This document shows, piece after piece, positions 1-10,099 of a stretch of 64,000 nt of DNA. Each line of letters begins with the position of its first letter. Positions within the stretch are counted from its first letter, which is position 1. The DNA is from Wurfbainia villosa (Eukaryota; Streptophyta; Magnoliopsida; Zingiberales; Zingiberaceae), in NCBI GenBank assembly GCA_025175895.1, contig CM045998.1, positions 15,857,153-15,921,152 on the forward strand, read 5' to 3'. The notes below the pieces were generated by a model. It made no database searches. It worked only from the letters and a program-made list of their open reading frames with translations, and was not told the origin of the DNA. The position numbers and the translations under genes were made by a program.

Positions 1-800
1 ACTACGAAAAAATATCAATTTAGCGACGAAATTTGACAATGAAAATAATTTATTCAAAATCTGCAACAAAATTTGTGATGAATTTCAAATTTTATTGCAA
101 ATTAATAACGAAATTTTCAACAAAAAATTTTTTTATTGCAAAATTATTTACATTTCCAACAAATTTATTTTCGTCGGAAATATCGTTGCAAATTTGCGAC
201 GAAAATGATTTTTCATCGTAAATTTGTAACGAAAAATCAAATTCATTGCAAATTTTTACAATGAATTACATTTTCGTTGCAAAAATTTACAACAAAATCA
301 TAATTCGTTGCAAATTTTGCAACTAAATATGTTTTCGTTGCAAATTAACAATGAAAATTTAATTCGTTGCGAAAATTGGCAACGAATTATGATTTTGTTG
401 CAAAATTTCCAAAAATTTGGCAACAAAAGATTTTCGACAAACAATTTCAATTATTTGACATGGCGGGAATTATGAAATTTGCGACGAACATAAAATTCGT
501 CGCTAAATTGGCGAAGAATTTATTTTTCGTCCCTAATTTTGTGACGAAAAAAAATTTCGTCGTAGAATTTTACGACAACATATAAATTTGTCGCTAATTT
601 TGCAATGATTTAATAATTCGTTACAAAATATGTGATAAATTTAGCGACAGAAATTTTTTCGTTGCTAATTATAATTAGCGACGAATACTATATTCGTCGC
701 CAAATTGGCGACGAATACACGATTCGTCGCCAAATTGGCGACGAATACACGATTCGTCGCCAATTTGGCAACGAATATTGCAACGAAATAGAATTCGTCG
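1..800. repeat. CACTA left subterminal palindromic repeats
   Basis: This stretch is built from degenerate copies of a half-site TTCGTCGCCAAA and its complement, often joined as a palindrome. Variants such as TTCGTTGCAAA are frequent. At about 690-775 a 30-bp unit runs nearly perfectly in tandem about two and a half times. In CACTA elements such subterminal repeats are the binding sites of the TNPA protein; that role is inferred here. Short ORFs across the region are by-products of the repeat. Confidence 0.85.
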
Positions 801-1300
801 TTGATTTTTCCCTAATTAGTGTTGCTCCCTCCTTTCCTCGATTCATCCTCACACTGCGCTTCCCCCGATCTAGTACGATCCCTTCTCCCCTCCCTCTTCC
901 ATCGCCACCGTCGGAGCATCCTCGTGGCAGGTGTCGTGATCCATCCTCGCAGCACCTTCCACGAGGTCACAGCAGGTGTCGCGATTCATCCTCGTGGCTT
1001 GCGGCACGCTGTCGCACCTGTCGTGAGGTCGCGACCGCTGCTGCAGCTCGCAGGCTACTGCCGCGCGCGGTCGCACATCGTAGGGGTGTGAGGTCGCGGC
1101 AGCTGTCGCGTGGCCTCGCGGCAATTGTCGCGTGGCCTCGCGACACCTGCCGCGAGGTCGCGACATGCTGTCGCACCTGTCGCGAGGTCGCGATAGTTGT
1201 CGCACCTCGCGAGCTGCCACCACGCACGGGCGCACGTCGTAGGGGCGCGATGACGCTGCAGGTGAGGTTCATTGTCGGTCCCCTGCATCGTGCATTTGAG
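800..1300 (+). other. GC-rich leader of the CACTA element
   Basis: Composition changes abruptly from AT-rich repeats to CpG-rich DNA. At about 1085-1210 a short unit containing GTCGCGAGGTCGCGAC recurs. Long ORFs exist on both strands here, but they follow from the GC-rich repeat and match nothing I recognise. The position, between the left subterminal repeats and the first transposon exons, fits an untranslated leader or promoter-proximal exon. The second CACTA copy has lost this part. Confidence 0.5.
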
Positions 1301-1684
1301 TGGTTCATCGTCGTCCCAAGTGGAGCGTACATTTGTTCCAGGCCCCGCATGCACGACCAAGTTAAGTCATTCATCACTGTCACAATAAAGTTAACATATT
1401 CTTTAAATTATATAAATCAATATAATGTGTAATATAAATATAAAATTAATATTTTATTTTTCATAGGTTTATCGTCGTACTTCGTCATTTAGGTGATCTG
1501 TGTGTTCGTGAAGTTTTCAGCTATGAGTTCATCCGTTGCTTCCACCAGGACAAGCATATATATTGTATATTCATAAATTTGTAGTATTATCATTTTATAT
1601 TATATATAATTAATATTTGATTTCAAGTAATTTTGTTACTGTAAATAAATAATATTTGTTCGATATATTATTATAGTTTGAAAT

Positions 1685-2117
1685 TCAGCTGTGATGATGT
1701 AGTCGAATCTGAGCATTCTGTTAACAATATAAATTTATGGCTCAAAGCAACTGGAGGGCCGAAAAGTGGAAGAATAATTGGACTCGGTTCTTTGAGCCGA
1801 TCCTATAGAGTCTCTGGTGATTCTTCTTCATCCTCCCCGCATCAAAAGCAGAAGTAAATCAATTAACTGAAGATGTTAATCATTTGAGGGACTTACTAGT
1901 GCAGAAGGAAAATGAATCAAGAAAAAGAGCTCAACAAGTAAAAGAATTAAATGAACAAATGAAAGAATTTCGAAGGCAACAGACGTTTATTATGCAACAT
2001 TTTCAATTAACGTCTAGTTCAAGTCAACTTCCTCCTTCTGGATCTGCTCCTTCTCCTGATCCCTATCATAATGACAATGATGATGTATTTTTTGATGATG
2101 ATGGTGGTTACCTTTGA
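1685..2117 (+). pseudogene. TNPA-like last exon, CACTA copy 1
   Basis: The longest frame, 1884-2117, encodes 77 residues: a charged, coiled-coil-like segment (QKENESRKRAQQVKELNEQ), then SSSSQLPPSG, then an acidic tail ending in GGYL. It is closely similar to 31631-31873 in CACTA copy 2. Homology continues upstream to about 1690, but one base is missing near 1840 relative to copy 2 (CCCCG against CCCCGG), which breaks the frame. The upstream exons are absent because of the internal deletion, so no complete protein can be made. In intact CACTA elements this is the C-terminus of the protein that binds the subterminal repeats. Confidence 0.7.
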
Positions 2118-2289
2118 ATTTATTTGTTATATTTAAATATTACTTGACTTATCACATACGATGTCTATGTATTATAAGTTATATATGTTATGTCTGTTAT
2201 GTATACATTAATTCAGTATTAAAGTTTGATGTGTAAATTTATTTATATTGTTGTATGTGTTTGTTGTAAAACAAAGAAAATAGCATAAT

Positions 2290-3344
2290 CTATCAAAATA
2301 TTTTTTTTTATTTTTTTCCAATTTAGTAATGAAAAAAAATTTCGTCGCAAATTTACAATGAAAAATGATTTTTCGTCGTAGAATTGACGATGAAAAAAAA
2401 TTGTTGCAAAAATTGAAGCATCAGTCAACTGCCACATGTGGACAGTCGACTGTTGTACTAACAGTCGAGTGACCAATCTGGTAAAAAAGGTTTCCTAACC
2501 AGGTTCTTTAGCATTAATCGACTGATGGTTTCAATAAGTCGACTGATACATGAGATTTTGCAACGAAACATTTTTTCCATCGCAAAAAATTACGTTGAAA
2601 AAATTTTTCGTTGCAAATTATAATCAACAGTCAACTGAAGCTACTGTAGCATCTTACCGAATCTTTCATAGCCGACTGAGCAGTCGACATTCATTTGGCA
2701 GTCAACTAATGAAAATGACCAGTCGACTGTCATTACTATAGCACATTACAGAACCTTTGGTAGACGACCGATCAATCGAACTGGTCAATAGGCAGTCGAT
2801 TGATTGTATTCATCAGTCAATTGGGATTGAGAATTTTGCAACGAATGTTTTTTTCGTCATAGATTTGGTAACGAAAAAATATTCGTCGTCAAATGTATTT
2901 TTATTTGTGGAAATATGTTTATTAGACTTTTGCGACGAATAGAATGTTAGTCGCCAAATTTGGCGATGAATGTAATTATTCGTTGTCAAATTTGACAACG
3001 AAAATTTTATTCGTCGTCAAATTTAGTGACGAAAACTAAAATTTGACGACGAATAGTTATTTTGGTTGCCAAATTTGACGACGAATAGTTATTTTCGTCA
3101 TCAAATTTTGCGGCGAATTAATTTTTTGTCACAGATTTGGTGACAAACTATGTTTCGTCACCAAATTTTACGACTAAAATAATTATTCATCGCCAAATTT
3201 GGCGACGAATTTTGCAACGAAAAGTTTATTCATTGCAATATTGGCAATGAATTTTTTTTCATTGCAAAATTTAGCGACAAATTATTTGTAACGAAAAAAA
3301 TTTCGTTGCAAAATTCCTTGTCAAATCCTGTAATTTTTGTAGTG
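2290..3344. repeat. CACTA right subterminal repeats and TIR
   Basis: Two repeat types are interleaved. The first is the TTCGTCGCCAAA palindrome family, densest at 2930-3310. The second, at about 2420-2830, is a series of CAGTCGACTG-like palindromes and variants (CAGTCAACTG, AGTCGACTGAT, CAGTCGATTG). The region ends in the terminal repeat TTTTTGTAGTG at 3344. The right end of CACTA copy 2 (32040-32736) has the same two-part arrangement. Confidence 0.8.
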
Positions 3345-5956
3345 AATGCTCCATCGATCGAGAGACTCTCAAAAATAATAAATTCAATTATATGACTCAA
3401 AAAAATAATAAACTCAGTTATATGACTCTTGAATTCTCTTATAGTATGACAGAATAATAAATTCGATCTATAATTAGAAAGAGAATAACAAATTCTATTT
3501 CATGACTCTCAAGTACCAAAGAATAATAAATTTAATCTCATGACTTTTGACTGTCATGGAATCGGAGAAAAATAATAAATTTGATTTCACGATTTTTGAT
3601 GAAATAAATATTTTATATTTGAAAATAAATTTAAAATGTTATTGTATTTATACCATCTTCTCTTTAAAATAAATATTCCCAATTATTTCTTTCCCTCCCT
3701 CTTTGATTTTTCTTAGTTAAGACAAGTTATCAAATCAAACTTATTAATTGGACCAAAGGCACGTGGGGTTGAGTGAGTGAAGCTAATATATAAAATGAGC
3801 TAGGAAAGACTTATAGATCAATGAGATTACGTAAGCCAATCAGCAATCAAGCTCATTAATTGAGCCAAGCATAGGTCAAGCAGATATGATTGACCTAAGA
3901 AGTTAGCCAAACAGAGTACGTAGTTAACCCAATCAAACCATTATAAAAATTCAAGGCACCCTTATAAATACTCATCCTGTTCGTCATTATGAATTTTCTC
4001 AATGTTCATTGAAAATTAGCTCATTGTAAAAGATTTTTGCAACAAGAAAATTTTATCCAATAAAAATTTATGGTGATCCGACTGAGATTGGATGATGGAT
4101 CAACTCCAAAAGACAGATTTGACAAACACACTGATCAAGTCATCTCTTATCGGGTAGGCAATTATTGAGGCGGGAATGTATTAGGTTAGCTCCGAGTGAG
4201 TCGGTGTTTGTATCGGATCTGATGCCAAACCGAAACAAGATGAGATGAGGGTGAGGCCGATGTCGGAACGGTACTATAGTTGGAGCAATGGTGGCCTGTG
4301 GGTGTTGTGGTGGGCTCAAGATCTTTCCCACATTTTAGCTAGGTGAAGAGGACCTCGATAAAATCCTCCGACACTTAAGTTAAATTCAGAGAAAACAAGA
4401 AAAAAGGCAACAATGTAATTTAGATCGTGCATTTGTCAGGTCACAAAGATAGTATCTTACACACAAAGAGAGGAGAGTGGGAGGAAATCTCACCATATAC
4501 TTCCAACATTTTTCTTACGCATAAGCTATGTGTGTGTGTTGGAGCCGTCTCAATCGTGCTCAACTCAAGTTAGACCATACTCACACGACTCAACCTTGCC
4601 ATGTGGCCCCCTAAACTTTCCCCACATATATGCAAATGTGCATTATAGTTGTAACTAATCAATGAAAAACTAGAAAAGAAAAACTAAATAGGATGTTAAG
4701 GATTGAACTCGGTGGATTGCCACAAGAAGCTACTATGGTCCATTTTCGGAGGAGGATAGGCAATAGCATGAACAGAAGGTGGTTGCGAAGGCAATCACAC
4801 TTGATTTGATGGCCACAATCAAGCGGCGATCACGATGGATCGACGATTACAACGCGTGACGACTTATCCATAAAGGTTGTCATAGACTCCATGATGGTCG
4901 ATAAAGAGTAACAAAAGTTAGATCTCAATTTTATTATTGAGTGACACCCTAAAGATTACAAATAATAACATTTTGAAATATTTATGACCCTTATGCTTCT
5001 TAAAATGTTCTTATCTAATATTCGTTACCTTAAAATATTACCAGAAAACCATGTATAATTTGATCTAGACATTTTTATTGGATTACTCTCGTGATTAAGA
5101 TTAATCATGAGTTATTGTAATCCAATATGGCTGATACAAATAGTCCGACAGTTAGTCGACATTGGTCTCGTCGACGGAAAGTCCCAAGCACTCGGACCGA
5201 ATCAAGGAGACCTAAGGTCTAGCCCCTGGATTAGATTCAATCGACTGGAGATCCAGACCCCTCCCATTACTTCACCTGAGATTTAGGCATCTAGACTGAT
5301 CCAGGCGACCTGAGGTCCAAGGACCTGAACCGAATCTAGGTCGTTCATGCAAAATATAGACAAGATTCACATAGTTGACCATAAAGATGGGCACTTCAGC
5401 TTCTTGTTGTGTTCATTCGTTCCTCATGATGAAGAATTGAGAATGTTTATTATACGTGGTGGTTCTGTCTAACGACTTTTTTGGTAGACAAGAACTGTGA
5501 AACCATGTACATCATGCACGAAACGTTTCGCAGTTGACTTTGTTTTTGAATCTTTTGCTAAACAATATCATCCATTTTTCCGTGATGAAGAAAAATTATG
5601 TCTTAATTTGTTGGTAAAAGTAATGAAAGATATATGAATCCAAATAAGAATTTTAGATTCTATATCGAAATTCAATCTATGTTTATTTATAATAATATTT
5701 ATGATGTTTTCTGTAAAAAGTTGAAATCGTCAATCTAGTGATCTCTATCGATCTATTTCACGATCATTATGAAAAAAATAAATCAACTCAAGACATGTAA
5801 GAATATCTAAATTAAAATTTTTTTTTAGATTATCTTCGTAATCAATCCATATTATTTTTATCAGCATCATCGTATCTTAATGGACATATCTATACTGTTC
5901 TCCCGAAAAGATAAAATATTACGAGAAAAATATTATCAAAGGAAAATGTAGGCGTC
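3345..5956. other. Intergenic DNA, no gene recognised
   Basis: No coding region could be supported. At 3345-3600 there is a degenerate tandem of roughly 35-50 bp built on ATGACTCTCAAGAATAATAAATTC. A TATA-like CTTATAAATACTC lies near 3962. The remainder is AT-rich with short fortuitous ORFs. Confidence 0.5.
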
Positions 5957-5962
5957 GTACCT
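5957..5962 (-). other. Possible splice donor in the F-box gene 3' UTR
   Basis: On the minus strand, about 40 nt after the stop codon, the sequence reads CCTGCAG/GTACGACG, a good match to a plant 5' splice site. If used, the gene has an intron in its 3' UTR. No acceptor was identified with confidence in the AT-rich DNA below 5956. Confidence 0.3.
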
Positions 5963-5999
5963 GCAGGATCAAAATTTTGCTGAACTTTGCAGAGATATC

Positions 6000-7082
6000 T
6001 CACAGCCAGTATATTTGGCAGCTAGGATCGATGTTCTCCTGCACGGAGGAGGACATCCAGCCCCTCAGCGACTTGTCCAACCCTACGTACCTGAGCGACG
6101 GATTTGCCCTCGCCGTCTGCACCACGTCTTCCATAGACACGCCATAGCAAGAAGACAGGACAAGCTTCTTCATCGAAGCATGGTTCGAGAAGGCAAGAAC
6201 TCCCGCACCGGTAATCAACTCGCAGCCCGTCACATTGATCTCCTCCAACTTCTTGCATTTCCGAGATAGCTCAAAGAGCGTGGCGTCCGACAGGTTGATC
6301 AGCCAGGACAAGTCCAGACTCCGCAGGCTGTCGATCGATGCGATGGCGGAGCCTCCGACGTCTGTAACCTTCGGGCCGCAGTCTGCGAGGCTCAGTTTTT
6401 TCAGACAAGGCAGCATCTTTAGCTCGCAAACGCCTGCATCTGCAATCTGATCGCACTCGGAGAGGTCCAACACTGTCAGGGTCCTCGATGACGGCCGATT
6501 GGCCAGATGAGTCAATCCGATGTCGGTCACCAAGAAGCAGCTGCGGAGGGAGAGGACGGACAACGAGGTCAAGTTTCCGATTTCGGCTACCGCTCTGTCC
6601 GAGACCTTGCTGCACCAAGCCAGATCAATGTAGGATAAATCGCTGGCGTGCTTCACCAGGTCGACGATTCCTGAATCTCCGACTCCACGCCGATTCCTCA
6701 AAGCGATATGTTGCAGCTTCTGGCAGCCTAGGGCTAGGGCGCCCAGGCCGGCGTCAGTGAGGTCGTCCGATTGGGGTATCTCTGGGAGGTCGGTCAAGCT
6801 ACGGCGGGCGTTGAAAATTAGGGATCGGAGATCGGGGCAGGAGCGTGCGATGAGTTGGAGATGGGCGTCGGAGATGGGGGTGTCGGTCCGGAGGGTGGTG
6901 AGGTTAGGGAAGCGGGGGAGGAATTGCGGGAGGGAGAAGGGGTCGATGACGCGGAGGGAAGTGCGGGCGAGGGCTTCGATCCGACGCCATCGTCGGCAGA
7001 CTCTGGCACAGGACTCACGGTCGCGCCGGTGGTCGAGGCTCCTCAGCACCAGCGCCAACTCGTCGTCGCCGAGCCGCTCCAT
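6000..7082 (-). CDS. F-box/LRR-repeat protein
   Basis: A single uninterrupted frame of 360 codons. Residues about 1-40 form an F-box (LGDDELALVLRSLD, then CARVCRRWRRIE), the part that normally docks to SKP1 in an SCF ubiquitin ligase. From about residue 55 to 340 there are cysteine-type leucine-rich repeats, for example LTVLDLSECDQIADAG and LEEINVTGCELITGAG, which usually recruit the substrate. The protein ends in CQIYWL. The length suits plant F-box/LRR proteins of the AMN1/FBL type. The first ATG sits immediately before the F-box, which supports this start. GC content rises toward the 5' end, as in many monocot genes. It is the only intact host-like gene in the window. The substrate, and hence the pathway, cannot be read from the sequence. 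Confidence 0.9.
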   Translation of the reverse strand: MERLGDDELALVLRSLDHRRDRESCARVCRRWRRIEALARTSLRVIDPFSLPQFLPRFPNLTTLRTDTPISDAHLQLIARSCPDLRSLIFNARRSLTDLPEIPQSDDLTDAGLGALALGCQKLQHIALRNRRGVGDSGIVDLVKHASDLSYIDLAWCSKVSDRAVAEIGNLTSLSVLSLRSCFLVTDIGLTHLANRPSSRTLTVLDLSECDQIADAGVCELKMLPCLKKLSLADCGPKVTDVGGSAIASIDSLRSLDLSWLINLSDATLFELSRKCKKLEEINVTGCELITGAGVLAFSNHASMKKLVLSSCYGVSMEDVVQTARANPSLRYVGLDKSLRGWMSSSVQENIDPSCQIYWL

Positions 7083-8189
7083 TGCCGGGTAGCTTTCTGC
7101 TCAATCAGAGGAGGACATCGAGGGTTGGGCCTTGAGCAACTGTTGGGCCAGCCCATCTTTTGAGCCGAACAGTAAGTCCGTCATCCGCCAACTATTTTAC
7201 TTCCCAAAGTTTACGATGAGCCCCAAACCATGGGATAAGTTTAGTCTGCTGGATCAAAGTTAAGAGTTAGGACGGTAAACGAATCAAGCGTTTATGAATA
7301 ATCTTATTATTCGATTCGATAAGAGCTTTTTACGTTCGTTCAATAGGCATCAAAGTCAATTAATAAATAAATTTGAATAATTTGATAAATTAAATAAATA
7401 AATTTGTCTAAAATGTTAGAACTGTCAACCTAGTGATCCCTCGTCTCGACCCCTCAGGATTCGAGAGGGAAAAAATCATGAGAGGGCTATGCCCTAGACG
7501 TAATTGGTAAATAAGTTTGAACACATACTGCTGCTCGCCTCTAATATTCGCAAGATTCAATCGAATAAATTCATTTAAAATTTATTTATGAATTTATTTA
7601 TATTAATTTATAAATAAAGATTAAAATATTAAAAATTTAAATAAATACAAGAGCTAAGAGTTTGATAACGTTTAAATAAATTAAACTTAAATAAAATTGA
7701 TTCAAGTTTAAATCGAATTTGATTAGAAGTTTGATACTCATTAAACAAGTTCAAGTCAAGTTCAATCTCAAAAAAAAAATATCAATTTAAGTTTGAATAA
7801 GTTTTTTAATAACTTGATTAATTTTAGGATTGACTTGACTCAATTTGATTATTTTATCAAATAAATTTGAACACGGTAAAATTTAATTTGGCTCAACTCG
7901 TTTACTCAACTCGTTTACTGCCCTAATCAAAGCTAAACTAAAAGAAACATAAATTAACGTTAAAGAAGAGAAGGATCACTTGCTTTGAACTAAGAATCGC
8001 TCCTGTTTAATGGTGTGCCAAGCATATGTAATTAAAAAAAAGCTTTAAAGATTGATTTTTAAGCTCTCGTTGATAATTAACATTAGTCGTTAAAGACTAT
8101 GATGTGGTCGCTTTTGATCTCTTTCATCGGATCTTTCAAAAAGGATAAATTTTCACGGCCATAATAATATCTTATATCCAATACAACAC
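7083..8189. other. F-box gene upstream DNA and AT-rich repeats
   Basis: The first 100 bases on the minus strand would be the F-box gene leader and promoter. No convincing TATA box was found. From about 7280 to 7920 the DNA is very AT-rich, with recurring words such as AATAAATTTGAA, GTTTAAATAAATTAAA and CTCAACTCGTTTAC. This resembles a decayed dispersed plant repeat, which I cannot name. No gene is seen. Confidence 0.4.
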
Positions 8190-8467
8190 AAGTCAAACTT
8201 AAATCAGATAAAGAAATGAAAATAGAAAGTATTCAATAGTAAAAATGTCACATGGTTTTTCCTTACCTCAATCTGTTTTATATATCAACTCCGATGTTTC
8301 TATTTCACTATGATTATTTCTCAATTATATCCTCTAAGGGGTTGTTAGGGGACAACATTCACATATAATTTTCACTTGACCTGTCATGTATTCAGGAGTG
8401 ATGGTTGGACGAGATTATTAGGAGATCAAATGTGATAATTATTGAGAGAAATCTCCTCTGTATTCTA
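8190..8467. repeat. Diverged direct repeat, left copy
   Basis: It aligns by eye with 14850-15125. Both contain, in order, an AAATCAGATA or AAGTCAGATA word, a TATATA stretch followed by CTCCGAT or TTCCGAT, an ATTCTC or TTTCTC run, GACCTGTCATGTAT or GACCTGCCATGTAT, and TGATGGTTGG. The left copy abuts the copia LTR directly. The origin is unknown; it may be part of an older element. Confidence 0.5.
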
Positions 8468-9582
8468 TTTGACTCGTCGGTTATGATTGCCGTCGGGGAG
8501 AGTGCAAGCTGATATAATATCGTTGAGGCTAGTGTTCAACACTATTTTCGTAAAATGATATTGCTCCGCTGAGGTGCTTACGGATAGCAGCAATTTGTTT
8601 CCAAGATACAACGACGATGTCTCGGGATAGTAGCACTATAAATTTCGAGACCGGCGAATATTCTCGTAGGTTTTCGGACTCCGGATGCAGAGGATGGAAT
8701 GAATGCAAGGATTGAATGAGTTTGAGTGAATTTGGTGAGTCTATTCCATCATCTAGGGATCCTATTTATATTAGGTGAAGACGTGAAGTACCATTTGGTG
8801 AGTTTCATCTGTGTTATAGGATTTAGAGTGTTGTAACCTTTCAAATAAACCTTTTAATCTTGGTCACTAGATCTAGAGGATTGTAACCTTTCAGATCCTC
8901 CTTTGATCTCAGCCGCTAGATTTGGATCCAACGATCCAGTCATCTGACGATCCAGATCAACCTTCATCACCAACGGTCCGATTGTGATTCTTTGCGATCA
9001 ATGCTCCGGATCACATCACTTGCGATCCATCACTCTCTTCGATTCAACGATGTCCATCCGATCGCCCAATCAACAGCCAATCATCTCTCTGCCCAACCGA
9101 ATCAACATCCAATCATCTCTCTGCCCAACTGAGTGTCGTGTATGCATAACACGTCACCCGAGTGCTACGTATATATTGCCACATCGCCTGGAAGTGCAAA
9201 GTGCGCCAATAAAGCTCCCATTGCGCGTGTGGCGGGCTCGCAAGTGCGAGCACCTGCTCGCCTATTGAATGAGAGTATCTGTGCTATTTATGTTAACTCA
9301 ATTAACACAGCAACACATATAAGGAAGTAAATCTTCTCTGGAATTCCCAATGTAGGACTATTTCTCCTCCTACTTCCTTTAATAACATTTTAGGCTGACT
9401 TTAACAATTAATTTCTCATTCACTCGTAATCGGGTTTGAGCAAATTAATACTCTAGATTCATCTACTCGAAACGTAGATTTCGATTTTGAAGTCAATTTA
9501 GACTTTCATCGATTGATGACACCTCGATTTTTCTTTGCAAAACCATAAACCATATTGGTCTTTTAAGACCCAATATCCAACA
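8468..9582 (-). repeat. Copia 3' LTR
   Basis: On the minus strand it begins TGTTGGATATTGGG at 9582 and is preceded by the purine-rich CATATGGGGAT, a polypurine tract. The inner part is about 85-90% identical by eye to 14006-14494. The exact outer end, near 8468, is uncertain because homology to the other LTR fades at TTTGACTCG. Confidence 0.75.
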
Positions 9583-10099
9583 ATCCCCATATGAATAGAA
9601 ATTAATGCGTGTATGCATGTTGACACTTTACAAGAGTCCAATCGATAAGTCAATGCATCGGGAGAGGTAGCTTGTGGCTTTGAACCTTCCGTAGTGGAAT
9701 GCTATCGAGCATACTAGGTTGCGCAGTGAACGTGATATCTTGAACTACTCAGCTGTTTGTGTATACTAAAATAATAACACTCACACAAAGACTTATCTCA
9801 CATACTTTTGGTTCTCATTGCATGAACACCATCTTTGGATTCATGAGTGTTTCATTGAAGCGACCTGTCTTCACACTCACATGGGTGACACTTCTATCAA
9901 GAGTATCCTACCATACTCCACCTTATAAAGATATAAAAGTCATTAAAAGCATAAGCTTAACCTCACTATATGTGGTAGGACAACACATATTCATCCTAGG
10001 ATTAAAATAGATATACTATATCTCGTGTGTTGTAACACAACTTCTGTAACTTCATTGTCTCATTAAACCAAGATCTTGGGATCTCCAGTCAACAAGGTT

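Larger units (their letters stand above)
1..3344 (+). mobile_element. CACTA (En/Spm) transposon, internal-deletion derivative
   Basis: The window opens with ACTACGAAAAA, a CACTA terminal inverted repeat lacking only its first C, which lies just outside. The other end reads TTTTTGTAGTG and stops at 3344. Both ends carry dense palindromic subterminal repeats. Between them are a GC-rich leader, a stretch at 1290-1683 matching 19035-19415, and then directly the last TNPA-like exon, matching 31440-31873. The TNP2 region and the upstream TNPA exons are missing, so this is a non-autonomous derivative of the family at 19035-32736. The 3-bp target duplication cannot be checked because the left flank is outside the window. 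Confidence 0.85.

Noticed and set aside
690..775. CRISPR-like regular repeats
   Set aside because: Repeats lack unique spacers, sit in a plant transposon end, and no cas genes are near.
632..1432. 266-codon ORF in CACTA copy 1
   Set aside because: Its first part translates the subterminal repeat (RRQIGDEYT) and the rest is GC-rich repeat that is also open on the other strand. No homology.
4140..4331. 63-codon minus-strand ORF, Pro/His-rich
   Set aside because: No domain, no promoter or splice support, surrounded by non-coding DNA.
6015..7163. Several 66-115 codon ORFs overlapping the F-box gene
   Set aside because: They are shadows in other frames of a GC-rich gene. Only the 360-codon frame carries recognisable domains.
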